A DNA stretch of 64,000 nucleotides from Xanthobacteraceae bacterium (GTDB lineage Bacteria; Pseudomonadota; Alphaproteobacteria; Rhizobiales; Xanthobacteraceae): assembly GCA_023954195.1 (NCBI GenBank), contig JAMLIK010000002.1, forward strand, positions 1 through 64,000, written 5' to 3'. The notes beneath the pieces were generated by a model. The model ran no database searches. It was not told where the DNA came from and was given only the letters and a program-made list of their open reading frames with translations. Positions 63,329 to 64,000 of this stretch are shown here, one piece after another. Both the position numbers and the translations under genes were made by a program. The first letter of the stretch is position 1. Each line of letters starts with the position of its first letter.

Positions 63329-64000
63329 GTCGGCGCTCCCGCCAAGAGTCCCGCCAGCAGCGCGCGGGCGTCGTCGCTGATGGTGGCGAGCGTATCGGCC
63401 TTGCGCCACTGGTCGCGCAGATCCTTCGGCAGCTTGTCCTCGATCTCCGTGGCCAGCCGTTCCAGGCTCGCGGCGAAGTCCGGGTCGGTGGCGGCCGCGC
63501 GCAGCATGGCGTCGATATCGATCGCGTCGAGATCCGGCGAACTCGGGCGTGGATGGGGCGGCGCGGTGGTCCGGACCTTGAGTTGCTCGATCCAGCAATC
63601 CTCGGCGAGGCCGAAGCCCATGGCGCGCAGATCGTCCTGCAGGGTCTCGCGGCGCGCGATGAGATGATCGTGCAGCGGCGTCGCGCCGCGCAACGTCGCC
63701 CGCGCCGCGAGCGGACGGTTGTCCGCCGCGTCAAACGCCTCGGTCAACGCCGCCTCGATCCGCGCGACCACGGCGGCCTCGTCGACAAGGCCGCCGACAT
63801 CGATGTCGAGATGCGCCCAGCGCGCGCCGTCGAGCGCGAGCGGCGTCGCCTCGATGACGCGGCCGTCCTCCACGGTGACGCGCATCGCGCCCTTGGGGCC
63901 GGTCTCGCGTACGCTGCGGCCTTGCAGGTTGCCGGGGAACACGATCCACGGATCGCGGCTGACGATCTCGGCGGCGTGGATGTGGCCCAGCGCCCAGTAG
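63325..64000 (-). CDS. DNA repair exonuclease (YhaO/SbcD-like), partial
   Basis: Only the C-terminal part of this gene is in the window; the coding frame is open to the right edge. Reading from 64000 gives YWALGHIHAAEIV, the GHIH metal motif of Mre11/SbcD-type calcineurin-fold nucleases, then DPWIVFPGNLQGR, the conserved end of the catalytic domain. About 200 residues of a capping domain follow. A start at the internal GTG (63942) would be wrong because it would remove the catalytic motif. The partner ATPase gene overlaps by four bases. Confidence 0.9.
   Translation of the reverse strand, partial: YWALGHIHAAEIVSRDPWIVFPGNLQGRSVRETGPKGAMRVTVEDGRVIEATPLALDGARWAHLDIDVGGLVDEAAVVARIEAALTEAFDAADNRPLAARATLRGATPLHDHLIARRETLQDDLRAMGFGLAEDCWIEQLKVRTTAPPHPRPSSPDLDAIDIDAMLRAAATDPDFAASLERLATEIEDKLPKDLRDQWRKADTLATISDDARALLAGLLAGAPT

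Noticed and set aside
61808-63667. Long plus-strand frame opposite the YhaN-like ATPase
   Set aside because: Arg/Gly/Gln-rich shadow frame; the minus strand has intact Walker and signature motifs.
63325-63942. Complete 205-residue gene starting at GTG 63942
   Set aside because: The frame is open upstream to the window edge and encodes the GHIH nuclease motif, so this is the end of a larger gene, not a separate one.

Overview
The window is GC-rich chromosomal DNA from an alphaproteobacterium, most likely of the Bradyrhizobium / Rhodopseudomonas / Afipia group (Nitrobacteraceae, formerly Bradyrhizobiaceae). Three things point there. First, there is a soluble FixL whose heme and phospho-acceptor residues fall on the Bradyrhizobium numbers (His200, Arg220, His291), in the order fixL-fixJ-receiver-fixK2 known from B. 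japonicum. Second, there is a chvI-chvG-hprK-EIIA-HPr cluster divergent from a pckA region. Third, dispersed palindromic repeats of the kind common in this group lie between many genes. No phage, transposase, CRISPR array, rRNA or tRNA was seen.

Layout. 1-3 kb: arabinose-5-phosphate isomerase and an outer-membrane barrel. 3.4-15.5 kb: a ribose-type ABC transporter operon (permease, binding protein, permease fused to an SMP-30/strictosidine-synthase-like domain, a second such protein, double ATPase), then alcohol dehydrogenase, aldehyde dehydrogenase, class III CoA-transferase and a LysR regulator. This looks like uptake and oxidation of an unidentified sugar- or lactone-like compound. 15.8-22.4 kb: the fixLJ-receiver-fixK2 oxygen-sensing block, followed by CBS-BON, kinase and CBS genes carrying FixK-type operators. 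22.4-25.5 kb: a Mla/MCE lipid transporter whose MCE protein is fused to an auxiliary domain. 25.7-33.9 kb: a two-component system divergent from an RND tripartite efflux operon.

34-41 kb: an incomplete regulatory PTS (HPr, EIIA, HprK) with ChvG/ChvI, a HugZ-like protein and pckA. 41-48.3 kb: thioesterase, glycogen phosphorylase, a small unknown protein, a DUF2865 protein, an NhaD-like antiporter and pyrE. 48.5-51.6 kb: a TRAP transporter. 51.7-55.3 kb: mepA and modABC. 55.3-64 kb: NhaP2-type antiporter, sfsA, map, radC, and a YhaN/SbcC-like ATPase with its nuclease partner, which runs off the right edge.

How parts work together. FixL/FixJ should activate fixK2 when oxygen is low. Four FixK/FNR-like inverted repeats sit upstream of the receiver gene, the CBS-BON gene, the 144-residue CBS gene and pckA. 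The first three share the same distance to their start codon; the pckA site has a -10 element at the expected spacing but a long leader with a small upstream ORF. The most unusual items are the permease-SSL fusion with its degenerate paralogue, the candidate FixK control of pckA, the MCE fusion protein, a ModC without a MOP domain, and repeat elements inserted inside operons.
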